Source: Spirochaetia bacterium (lineage in GTDB: Bacteria > Spirochaetota > Leptospiria > Leptospirales > Leptonemataceae). From it: a stretch of 7,507 bases of DNA. The translations under genes were made by a program, and so were the position numbers. The notes beneath the pieces are model-generated. The model was not told where the DNA came from. It saw only the letters and a list, made by a program, of their open reading frames with translations, and did no database searches. The stretch is from the NCBI GenBank assembly GCA_029880625.1, contig JAOUOA010000122.1, positions 1 to 7,507 on the forward strand. Direction: 5' to 3'. Below are positions 1 through 6,878 of this stretch, piece by piece (the stretch's first letter is position 1; every line of letters begins with the position of its first letter).

Positions 1-2397
1 CTGAAAAGAAATTCTTGCAGGGCAATTTGCCTTGATCAGAGCGGTAATGACATCCACCGAAGGCCTCTGTGTAGCCATGATCATATGAATCCCCACAGCT
101 CTTGCTTTCTGTGTAAGTCTGATAATGGAATCTTCTACATCTTTAGCGGCTACCATCATGAGATCGGAAAGCTCATCGATCAGGATAACAATATAGGGCA
201 TTTTTTCCTTTTTCTGTCTGGATATTTTTGCATTGTATGAGCGAATGTCTCTGACCTTCATTCGTGAAAGAGTCAGATATCTGCGTTCCATTTCCTGGAC
301 TGCCCACTGGAGAGATCGGCTGGCTTTTCTTACATCCGTAATAACCGACATGAGCAGATGAGGGATGCCGTCATAAAGCTTGAGCTCCACCATTTTAGGA
401 TCAATCATGATAAAACGCAATTCCTCAGGAGAATGCGTATAGAGAAGCGATGCGATGACTGCATTCATATATACGGATTTTCCTGCTCCTGTTGCGCCTG
501 CAATCAGAAGATGAGGAAGTTTTACAAGATCGACATAGACATTTTCGCCTGTAATATTTTTTCCGAGAGAAATCGAGAGTTCCCTTGTTCTTGAAAAAAA
601 CTCAGCATCATTGCGGATCATCTGGCCGAGTTCCACTGATTCCCTTCTTTGATTTGGTATTTCCACTCCAATTGTGGACTTCCCTGGAATGGGCGCAATA
701 ATTCTGAGGCTGGATGCCGCCAGATTCATTTTAATTTCATCATAGATTCCGTTTACTTTTGCAACTTTAACGCCGGGTTCAAGCTTGATTTCATACAGAG
801 TGACTATGGGACCTCTCTGGAATGCAACGACACTTGCCTGAATTCCATAATCCCGCATTACAGACTCAAGTTTCATCTTTGTTGATTCCACTTCTTTTGT
901 AATATCTTCAGCCCTTGGTTTTAATCCCGGATTTAAGAGTTCCGGCGGAATATAGTATTTTCTTCCATGCAGTCGAACAGGAGGAAGTTCTGTAATCGGA
1001 TTCTCCTCTTGGGGCTTCTGACGGGCCTGCCTCAGGTCGCCTGCAAGATCAAAAACAGATGCCTGATCGCATACTTCAGCATATTCTTCATCATCCTCAT
1101 CGGATAAGGGTTCTTCGGGAAGCTTTTCTCCGCCCCCGGCATAGAGATGCTCAGATTCCAGAATTTTTTCAAAACTTTCCTCTATCTCAAAATCTGCTTC
1201 GTCAGAAGTCTCATCGTAAAATTCTCTGCGAAGAGCTTCAAGCTCCTCTCTGGAAATCTCAGCTTCTCTGATTGAATTAAAATCTACAACCTCGCCCGGA
1301 TCAATCGATTCAAAAACAGAAACCGGCGCCGATTCTACCGAAGGAGGATTTGAGAAATTCTGAACCGGCGCATAATTTTGGCTGCCTGCAAAATCGGGTT
1401 CTCTGAAAATCCGGGGACGATTTGATTTTGCTCCTGACGAATGAAAAATATACCTCGATTCATCTGACGAAAACCGTCCTGAAAAGTACCGGTCCGGTCC
1501 GGAAACATTTCTATCTCCATTTAGATCGGATTGTTCCGGATTGTATTTTCTGTCCAGCTGACTTAGCAGGTTTTCAAGGCGGCTGTTTTCAATTTTCCTT
1601 TCAAATTGCTCTTCATGAAAATGATCATCCGGATGCTGATCGTCAGGCCGGTCGTCATATTCATTTTCAGGAATTTCCTCAATCTCTTCAATTTTTTCAA
1701 ACCAGGGTTTATAGTCAGACATATCTTTTTGAATTTTCATACTATCTTCGTCTTCTGTTTTTGAATTTTCCTGATTTTCATATACAGGTTTTCGAATAAA
1801 AAGCCAGGGCAGATTCCTTCCCAGCCAGGGATAAAATGCATGATAGAGCCATGCATAAATATTTTCAAAAATAAATCGTGAAGGGATCTGCGATGACATA
1901 AAAACAGAGGTAATCAGAAGCCCGCCGGTAATAATCAGTGATCCGTAAAATCCAAAAAGATATCCCAGAAGATCTCCCAGATTTCTTCCAACCAGTCCTG
2001 CATCTTCTCTATAATCAAAGGAATTAATGAATAAAGATGAAGCGAGAAGCATGATAAAAAGCCCCAGAAAACGGATCAATGGATCGGGAAGTCCCCTTCG
2101 CAACGAAAAATATCCCATCATTAAAATATACGGAGGAATGATATATGATGCATTTCCAAAAATATAAAAAAGCAAGTACGAGGTGTAATATCCCACCTTA
2201 CCAATTAAATTTCCGCCGCTGTCACGAACCGGATTGTAAGAAACGAGGGAAAGAAGTAAAAGAAGTCCTGAAACCCCCAGGATGGATCCGAAAACTTCAT
2301 GAAATCCGGGTTTTTTCAAGATCATGTCCGGCTGGTGATCTGGTAAAGGTTCTTCTTCCTGCTGATTCAGGATTTTTTCGTCAATCTCTGCCTGCAC
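1..2397 (-). CDS. ftsK: DNA translocase FtsK/SpoIIIE, 5' part (cut by window edge)
   Basis: FtsK is a septum-anchored, ATP-driven hexameric pump that moves chromosome DNA during division. With the start used here, 799 residues fall in the window. Four membrane segments lie near 36-53, 72-98, 107-124 and 142-167. A long polar linker rich in Asp and Glu follows (about 203-478), then the motor from KYYIPPELLNPGL (480). Walker A is GATGAGKS (634-641), followed by FIMIDPKMVELKLYDGIPHL; Walker B is ILIDELSDLM with Asp741 and Glu742; ATQRPSVDVITALIKAN begins at 775. The rest of the motor and any DNA-reading gamma domain lie past the left edge. The start is uncertain: the frame opens after a TGA at 2430-2428. 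The GTG at 2397 is the first ordinary start codon but has only a weak GAG upstream, and the ATG at 2325 has no ribosome site either. The frame has no internal stop. dut ends 42 nt upstream. Confidence 0.93.
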   Translation of the reverse strand, partial: MQAEIDEKILNQQEEEPLPDHQPDMILKKPGFHEVFGSILGVSGLLLLLSLVSYNPVRDSGGNLIGKVGYYTSYLLFYIFGNASYIIPPYILMMGYFSLRRGLPDPLIRFLGLFIMLLASSLFINSFDYREDAGLVGRNLGDLLGYLFGFYGSLIITGGLLITSVFMSSQIPSRFIFENIYAWLYHAFYPWLGRNLPWLFIRKPVYENQENSKTEDEDSMKIQKDMSDYKPWFEKIEEIEEIPENEYDDRPDDQHPDDHFHEEQFERKIENSRLENLLSQLDRKYNPEQSDLNGDRNVSGPDRYFSGRFSSDESRYIFHSSGAKSNRPRIFREPDFAGSQNYAPVQNFSNPPSVESAPVSVFESIDPGEVVDFNSIREAEISREELEALRREFYDETSDEADFEIEESFEKILESEHLYAGGGEKLPEEPLSDEDDEEYAEVCDQASVFDLAGDLRQARQKPQEENPITELPPVRLHGRKYYIPPELLNPGLKPRAEDITKEVESTKMKLESVMRDYGIQASVVAFQRGPIVTLYEIKLEPGVKVAKVNGIYDEIKMNLAASSLRIIAPIPGKSTIGVEIPNQRRESVELGQMIRNDAEFFSRTRELSISLGKNITGENVYVDLVKLPHLLIAGATGAGKSVYMNAVIASLLYTHSPEELRFIMIDPKMVELKLYDGIPHLLMSVITDVRKASRSLQWAVQEMERRYLTLSRMKVRDIRSYNAKISRQKKEKMPYIVILIDELSDLMMVAAKDVEDSIIRLTQKARAVGIHMIMATQRPSVDVITALIKANCPARISFQ

Positions 2398-2439
2398 AGT
2401 CTCAATATCGGCTAAAATGCATTCCTGTCATGGAAAAAT

Positions 2440-2925
2440 TCACGCAATGCCTGTACTTCCGAACCCACCGGAACCTCTCTGCGAATCTTCCAGTTCAGAA
2501 AAGTCAGTTTCAAGAAAATTTATTGGTTCAATTTTTTCCAGCATGAGCTGGGCAATTCTGTCTCCGTGTTTTATACGGAAATCTTCATGTCCCAGATTAA
2601 TTAAAAGAACCTTTAATTCTCCTCTGTAATCGGAATCAATGGTTGCAGGAGTATTAAGAAGAGTAATCCCGTTTTTAAATGCAAGACCGGAACGAGGACG
2701 CAGGGAAATATAATAACCATCAGGAATTTCAAAATAAAGACCGGTGGGTACTGTCAGACGATCATTCGGGGAAATGACAATTTCAGTATCCGTTTCAAGA
2801 CAGGCAGAAACATCGAAGCAGGCAGCTCCCGCAGTAGCCCGTTCAGGAAGCTTTGCTCCAGGGCGCCTGTGAATTTTCACTGTTACAGGGCTGGCTTCAG
2901 TTTCGGGAAGGCCTTCTTTCGCCAC
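2440..2925 (-). CDS. dut: Deoxyuridine 5'-triphosphate nucleotidohydrolase (dUTPase)
   Basis: dUTPase splits dUTP into dUMP and pyrophosphate, keeping uracil out of DNA and supplying dUMP for thymidylate synthesis. It is a cytoplasmic homotrimer of the all-beta family. All five motifs are present in the 161-residue model: motif 1 TAGAACFDVSACL with Asp38 (31-43), motif 2 PRSGLAF (77-83), motif 3 TIDSDYRGEL with catalytic Asp97 and base-selecting Tyr100 (95-104), motif 4 GDRIAQLML (121-129), and motif 5 RGSGGFGSTG with Phe155 (150-159). The GTG at 2925 is chosen because of its AGGAG; it adds about 15 residues ahead of the conserved VTVKIHRR and overlaps pnp by 29 nt. A GTG at 2880 would give a compact 146-residue protein but lacks a ribosome site. 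The frame stays open upstream into pnp (to 3063), which I read as an overlap artefact. Product certain, start less so. Confidence 0.93.
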   Translation of the reverse strand: MAKEGLPETEASPVTVKIHRRPGAKLPERATAGAACFDVSACLETDTEIVISPNDRLTVPTGLYFEIPDGYYISLRPRSGLAFKNGITLLNTPATIDSDYRGELKVLLINLGHEDFRIKHGDRIAQLMLEKIEPINFLETDFSELEDSQRGSGGFGSTGIA

Positions 2926-5113
2926 GATCTCTCCTCTCCCGTCCTCCGGAACGGTCGCGATCCCGTCCTCCGTCTCTGGGAGGCCGATCATTGCTGCGTG
3001 CAGATGGAGTAAAATCCTTATGGGCAAGATCAATCCTTCCCTGCCTGTCCACGCCGAGTACAATTACTTCTACCTCATCGCCTTCTTTTAGCACATCACG
3101 TACTGCATTCACACGATCCGGAGAAATTTTAGATATATGCAGAAGCCCGTCCTTTCCGGGGAAAATTTCAACAAATGCGCCGAAATCTGCGATTCGTTTT
3201 ACAACTCCGCCGTATTTTTTTCCGACTTCAACTTCTGCAAAGATGTCATTGACCATTTTAATAGCAAGATCAGTAGTTTCCGCAGAATTGGAAGCAATGG
3301 TTACAATCCCTGTATCTTCCACATTAACTTCCGCTCCGGATTTTTCACTGATTGAGCGGATTATTTTTCCTCCGGGACCAATCAGTTCGCCGATTCTGTC
3401 GGGATCGATCTGAATGGTTGTAATCCGGGGTGCATTTTCTGCAATATTTTCGCGGGCAGACGGAATTGCTTTTACCATTGTATCAAGGATAAACATACGC
3501 CCTTTTTCTGCCTGATTCAAAGCGGCTTCAAGAACTTCAAGAGAGATGCCGTCTACCTTTATATCAAGCTGAAAAGCTGTAATGCCGTCTTCTGTTCCTG
3601 CAACCTTGAAATCCATATCGCCGAAATGATCTTCAAGACCGGCAATATCAGAAAGAACTGTAAACTTTCCGTTATCTCCGACAATCAGACCCATGGCAAT
3701 ACCGGAAACCGGCTTTCGGAGAGGAACACCGGCGGCCATAAGCGAAAGAGCTCCGGAACAAACAGAAGCCATGGAAGAAGAACCGTTGGATTCAAGAATT
3801 TCTGAAACAACACGAATTGTATATGGAAAATCATTAATTGAAGGAACCACGTATTTCAAGGCTCGTTCTGCAAGGTTGCCATGACCGATTTCCCTGCGTC
3901 CCGGTCCGCCTCCTGCTCGTTTCACCTCGCCGGTTGAAAAAGGAGGAAAGTTATAGTGAAGCATGAACTGCTTCTGATGATTCCCGGAAAGATCTTCATA
4001 TCGCTGAAATTCATTGGCAGTTCCAAGAGTTACAACACCCAGGGACTGGGTCTGACCCCGAGTAAATACAGCAGAACCGTGTACGCCTGGAAGGACATCA
4101 AGTTCTACGCTGAGTTGGCGAATTTCATCGGGTTTCCTGCCATCAGCACGAACCTGTTCATCAAAAATCAGATTTCTTACAACATCAGCTTCAATATTGT
4201 GAAGCTCTTCTTTTGTATCTTTTACGATTTCATCGAGTACTTTTTCAGACACTTCATCATACTTTTCTTTTATAATGTAGGAAAGTGTATCTTCGTAAAC
4301 TTTATCCACATCCGCCGAACGCTGGACTTTATCCTTATTTTTATTGGCAATTTCCATTTTAGAAAATGCATAATCGCGGATCTCTTTGATCAGCTCGGGG
4401 TCAGGGAGTTTGAGCTTAACTTCGCGGGTTTTAATGCCCAGTTTATTTTTCAATGAGACCTGGAATTCCAGCTTCTTTTTAATATTTTCATGAGCGAAGG
4501 CGATAGCCCGAAGAACTTCTTCTTTAGGAAGCTCCTGAGCTCCCCCTTCAATCATTGTAATTGCTTCGGCAGTACCTGCAACAACCAGTTCAAGATCGCT
4601 ATTTTTCATGTCCTCAGAAGAAGGATCGGCAATAAACTGCCCGTCCACACGCCCCACAACAACACCTGCTACAGGTCCGTTAAAGGGAATATCGGATGCC
4701 ATAAGAGCTGCAGAAGCTGCGGTAACACAATGCCCTTCCAGAGATGTTTTTCCATCGGAGGAAAGAACGGTTAGAAGAAGCTGAACTTCCGAATAATAGC
4801 CTGCTGGAAATAAGGGGCGGATAGGCCTGTCCACAATTCTGGATAACAGAGTTTCATGATCCTGAGGACGGTTTTCTCTTTTGATATATCCGCTGGGAAT
4901 GCGGCCTACGGAATAAAGCTTTTCTCTATAGTCGACAGTTAACGGAAAGAAGTCCTGACCTTCTCTGGCCTCTTTTTCAGCGCAGACGGTTGCAAGGATG
5001 ATATTGTCTCCGACTCTGAATACAACAGAGCCGTGGGCCTGTTTTGCCCAGTTTCCGTTTTCAATGGAAATTTCTTTACCATCAATGATGGTTTTTTCTG
5101 AATGTACTGACAT
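2897..5113 (-). CDS. pnp: Polyribonucleotide nucleotidyltransferase (PNPase)
   Basis: PNPase degrades RNA from the 3' end using phosphate, releasing nucleoside diphosphates, and can run in reverse to add tails. It works as a trimer in RNA decay. The 738 residues cover the whole family plan: first RNase PH domain (about 10-150, with FFPLTVDY at 56-62 and DRPIRPLFPAG at 95-105), helical domain (about 230-310), and second RNase PH domain (about 320-550). The last holds the catalytic set Asp495, Asp501 and Lys503 in EDHFGDMDFK. A KH domain with loop GPGGK (579-583) and an S1 domain (about 630-700) follow. The tail from about 704 is an Arg/Gly/Asp-rich, presumably disordered extension, making the protein longer than the usual 700-710 residues. 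The ATG at 5113-5111 has GAGAGG (5124-5119) 5 nt upstream. The last 29 nt overlap dut. Confidence 0.98.
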   Translation of the reverse strand: MSVHSEKTIIDGKEISIENGNWAKQAHGSVVFRVGDNIILATVCAEKEAREGQDFFPLTVDYREKLYSVGRIPSGYIKRENRPQDHETLLSRIVDRPIRPLFPAGYYSEVQLLLTVLSSDGKTSLEGHCVTAASAALMASDIPFNGPVAGVVVGRVDGQFIADPSSEDMKNSDLELVVAGTAEAITMIEGGAQELPKEEVLRAIAFAHENIKKKLEFQVSLKNKLGIKTREVKLKLPDPELIKEIRDYAFSKMEIANKNKDKVQRSADVDKVYEDTLSYIIKEKYDEVSEKVLDEIVKDTKEELHNIEADVVRNLIFDEQVRADGRKPDEIRQLSVELDVLPGVHGSAVFTRGQTQSLGVVTLGTANEFQRYEDLSGNHQKQFMLHYNFPPFSTGEVKRAGGGPGRREIGHGNLAERALKYVVPSINDFPYTIRVVSEILESNGSSSMASVCSGALSLMAAGVPLRKPVSGIAMGLIVGDNGKFTVLSDIAGLEDHFGDMDFKVAGTEDGITAFQLDIKVDGISLEVLEAALNQAEKGRMFILDTMVKAIPSARENIAENAPRITTIQIDPDRIGELIGPGGKIIRSISEKSGAEVNVEDTGIVTIASNSAETTDLAIKMVNDIFAEVEVGKKYGGVVKRIADFGAFVEIFPGKDGLLHISKISPDRVNAVRDVLKEGDEVEVIVLGVDRQGRIDLAHKDFTPSARSNDRPPRDGGRDRDRSGGRERRDRGERRPSRN
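2931..2935 (-). promoter_or_regulatory. Ribosome binding site that decides the dut start
   Basis: On the minus strand a perfect AGGAG, inside a longer GGGAGAGGAGAG purine run, lies 5 nt before the GTG at 2925-2923. It falls within the last codons of pnp. Competing dut starts, the ATG at 2991-2989 and the GTG at 2880-2878, have no comparable site, so this one is preferred. Confidence 0.65.
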
Positions 5114-5141
5114 GTTTACCTCTCAAATACGTAGATGAACC

Positions 5142-5408
5142 TTACTTTCTAAGGCCCAGACGATTGATGAGGTTTTTATAAGACTCAAGATCTTTTTTCT
5201 TAATGTATTCAAGGAGGCGGCGTCTTCTTCCTACCAATCTCAGAAGTCCTCGTCTGGAATGGTGATCGCCTTTATGTGTCTTGAAATGTTCGGTGAGATC
5301 CTTGATTCTGGCTGTTAATAGTGAAACCTGGACTTCAGAAGAACCTGTATCCTTTTCATGCCTGCCGGATTCATTGATAATCGTTTTCTTTTGCTGGGTA
5401 TCTATCAT
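5142..5408 (-). CDS. rpsO: 30S ribosomal protein S15
   Basis: S15 is a primary binder of the central domain of 16S rRNA and takes part in a bridge to the 50S subunit. The 88-residue product matches the family's usual 88-89 residues from end to end. Visible signatures are DTGSSEVQV (20-28), the rRNA-contacting block HKGDHHSRRGLLRLVGRRR (45-63), and the ending LINRLGLRK (80-88). The ATG at 5408-5406 gives the expected N-terminus, although no Shine-Dalgarno sequence is visible upstream, unlike pnp, rbfA and dut here. It is followed after 28 nt by pnp, the classic rpsO-pnp pairing, and preceded by a 192-nt gap that may carry its own promoter and control region. No unusual residues were noticed. 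Confidence 0.97.
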   Translation of the reverse strand: MIDTQQKKTIINESGRHEKDTGSSEVQVSLLTARIKDLTEHFKTHKGDHHSRRGLLRLVGRRRRLLEYIKKKDLESYKNLINRLGLRK

Positions 5409-5600
5409 TGTATGTTCAACTACAAGAGTATTTTTCTAAATTTCTTTTCTTAAGCCTACTTTTTTAATGCACATCATTATGGAAAGCATTTTTCAACGAG
5501 TCTTAAATAAAACTCTCTGAGCTTAAAATTTTTTCTGATTTACTCAAATTATCTACTTTCCGGCTTTTTAAAAAACCTGCGGCAGACTTTATCGATGGAT
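5409..5600 (-). promoter_or_regulatory. Gap between truB and rpsO; AT-rich rpsO leader lacking a Shine-Dalgarno
   Basis: These 192 nt hold no credible gene and are the longest non-coding stretch in the window. On the minus strand they can form several small hairpins: GG(T)TTT/AAA(G)CC at 5577-5562, a 7-bp stem with a 4-nt loop and one wobble at 5515-5498, and TGTA/TACA at 5424-5409 directly before the rpsO ATG. The 32 nt before that ATG contain no GGAG-like sequence. A weak sigma70-like pair can be drawn, AAGACT (5504-5499), 17 nt, CATAAT (5481-5476), matching consensus at 3 and 5 of 6 bases. In several bacteria S15 represses its own mRNA by binding the leader, with structures that differ between phyla. 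That this leader does the same is inference only. Confidence 0.3.
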
Positions 5601-6470
5601 TCAATGAAAGACCCTTCTGTACCTGTAGCTTTTCTCCGATCCCTCAGCCCAGGCCAGAAGAGCTTTCTCTTCTGAAAAAATAAAAAAATCTCCTGTCGGG
5701 ATTTCAGGAAGCCTGATTATCTGTCCGTTAAAAATACGCTTAACATCGTCTTTAGAAATAAGGACTTTCGGCCAGGGAACTAAATCCTCTACAGGAATCA
5801 CAAAGGGCATTTCATCGAAATTTTCCCAGGGATGTACATGATCCAGAGAAAACGGCCCGATTTGAATTCTTGTAAGAGAACACAAATGAGCAGGAAATCC
5901 GAGGCGGATCGAAAGATCTCTGACCAGAGATCGAATATAGGTGCCGGAACTGACATGAAACTCACAGGTGCAGGTTAAAACCTTTATATCAAGAGAGATC
6001 AGTTCCGATTTGAAAATACGAACCGGCCGTTCTGCGGGCATCAAACGCTCTCCTTTCCGCGCTCTATCTGAAAAACGTATACCGTCTTTTTTTAATGCTG
6101 AATAAGCAGGCGGAATCTGAGATCGGATTTTTTCAAACTCTTTTACTGCTGCAGAAAGGTTTTTTTCATTTGCTTTTAAAAATTTGCGGGCTTCTTCTTC
6201 TGTTTTTTCCTGCATAACGATACCTGCCGGATCATGCGTATCGGTAAATTTACCGAAAGAAATCACGGCCCGGTAGGCTTTATCCAGATGAAGAAAGTAA
6301 TCAGAGAAAGCGGTGGCCTGACCTGCCAGAAGAATCATCAGTCCGTCAGCAAAACGGTCAAGGGTACCTGTATGTCCTGCTTTCACTCCCAGTTTCCTTT
6401 TCAGTTTACCGACAAGCGCAGAGGATGAAGTACCGGAAGGTTTTTCAGCAAAAACAATGCCGGAATTCAA
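5601..6470 (-). CDS. truB: tRNA pseudouridine(55) synthase TruB
   Basis: TruB isomerises U55 in the T-loop of elongator tRNAs to pseudouridine and also helps tRNA fold. The 289-residue protein shows the family motifs in order: an N-terminal strand ending EKPSGTSS (9-16), the catalytic loop GHTGTLDRFADG with nucleophile Asp38 (32-43), KAYRA with the base-stacking Tyr66 (64-68), PPAYSALKKDG (120-130), and GTYIRSLVRDL (176-186), whose Arg180 matches the conserved active-site Arg. The loop reads DRFADG where most bacteria have DPxATG; I recall similar forms in spirochaetes. The C-terminal part (about 230-289) is a short PUA-like tail. The start is a TTG at 6470-6468, 2 nt after the rbfA stop. The nearest purine-rich match, AGGA, is about 15 nt away, so initiation probably relies on coupling to rbfA. 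No in-frame start fits the conserved N-terminus better. Confidence 0.94.
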   Translation of the reverse strand: MNSGIVFAEKPSGTSSSALVGKLKRKLGVKAGHTGTLDRFADGLMILLAGQATAFSDYFLHLDKAYRAVISFGKFTDTHDPAGIVMQEKTEEEARKFLKANEKNLSAAVKEFEKIRSQIPPAYSALKKDGIRFSDRARKGERLMPAERPVRIFKSELISLDIKVLTCTCEFHVSSGTYIRSLVRDLSIRLGFPAHLCSLTRIQIGPFSLDHVHPWENFDEMPFVIPVEDLVPWPKVLISKDDVKRIFNGQIIRLPEIPTGDFFIFSEEKALLAWAEGSEKSYRYRRVFH

Positions 6471-6472
6471 AA

Positions 6473-6823
6473 TTAAAGTCCGGATTCCTGCTGCTCAATC
6501 ATTTCAATCATTCGGTCGCCTTCCTTGATGCTGTTGTCAATTTCAAGACGCAGACGAGGAGTCTGGCGAAGCCGCAAATTTCTGCTGACTTCCGATTGGA
6601 AAGATTTCAGCGCGCTGATCATTCCATGCCAGGTATCACGATTCTCTTCTTCGCTTCCGAAAGGTGATATGAAAACAGTCGCAGTCGAAAGATCCGGCGA
6701 AAGAGAAATCCTGCTTACAGAGACAAGTCCGATCCGTTCGTCTTTCAGGCGTCTTCGGATAATCAATTGAGAGAGTTCTTTTGCCATAAGAATCTCAAGG
6801 CGCTTCAATCGGATTTCATTCAT
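6473..6823 (-). CDS. rbfA: 30S ribosome-binding factor A (RbfA)
   Basis: RbfA is a small KH-fold protein that binds immature 30S subunits, helps process the 5' end of 16S rRNA and is involved in cold adaptation. The 116-residue product has the family pattern: a basic N-terminal helix (residues 1-27), a beta strand reaching SPDLSTATVFISPFG (42-56), and the late block NLRLRQTPRLRLEIDNSI (82-99). Length is normal for bacteria, at the short end. The ATG at 6823-6821 is preceded by GAGGAAA (6835-6829); its GAGG core sits 8 nt from the start, which supports it. One oddity: by hand alignment, the conserved Ala-x-Gly kink of the KH fold reads Ala-Leu-Lys (71-73). It sits between infB and truB, and its TAA is 2 nt from the truB start, so the two are probably translationally coupled. 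Confidence 0.93.
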   Translation of the reverse strand: MNEIRLKRLEILMAKELSQLIIRRRLKDERIGLVSVSRISLSPDLSTATVFISPFGSEEENRDTWHGMISALKSFQSEVSRNLRLRQTPRLRLEIDNSIKEGDRMIEMIEQQESGL

Positions 6824-6849
6824 CTTGATTTCCTCGTGGTTGCAGCTTC

Positions 6850-6874
6850 AAAAAAACAGTAGTAACAGACTGCT
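6850..6874 (-). terminator. Weak hairpin plus T tract between infB and rbfA
   Basis: Read on the minus strand, AGCAGT (6874-6869) can pair with ACTGTT (6860-6855), giving a 6-bp stem with one G-T wobble and an 8-nt loop. Seven T residues (6856-6850) follow or overlap the 3' arm. This resembles a weak intrinsic terminator just after the infB stop. The stem is short and GC-poor and the operon clearly continues, so at most it would reduce read-through. It could also be an RNA processing site or chance. Confidence 0.3.
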
Positions 6875-6878
6875 AAAT

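Noticed and set aside
1335..1520. A 61-codon minus-strand frame inside ftsK
   Set aside because: It is out of frame with the continuous ftsK reading frame, which covers the same bases without a stop.
2926..3063. Upstream extension of the dut frame to a 207-residue protein
   Set aside because: The extra 46 residues lie wholly within pnp codons, do not resemble dUTPase, and the upstream start codons have no ribosome site; the GTG at 2925 has a perfect one.
3956..4456. A 166-codon plus-strand open frame, and others of 60-190 codons on the plus strand
   Set aside because: They lie antisense to pnp, ftsK, truB, rbfA and infB, show no recognisable family or ribosome site, and their composition is what the reverse of a real gene gives.
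5476..5504. Sigma70-like promoter for rpsO (AAGACT, 17 nt, CATAAT)
   Set aside because: The -35 box matches only 3 of 6 bases and AT-rich gaps readily give such matches; not strong enough for a separate feature.
5562..5577. Possible terminator after truB (GGTTTTTTAAAAAGCC)
   Set aside because: The stem is AT-rich with a wobble and no T tract follows it on the minus strand; the T run lies in the 5' arm. It is recorded only as part of the leader.
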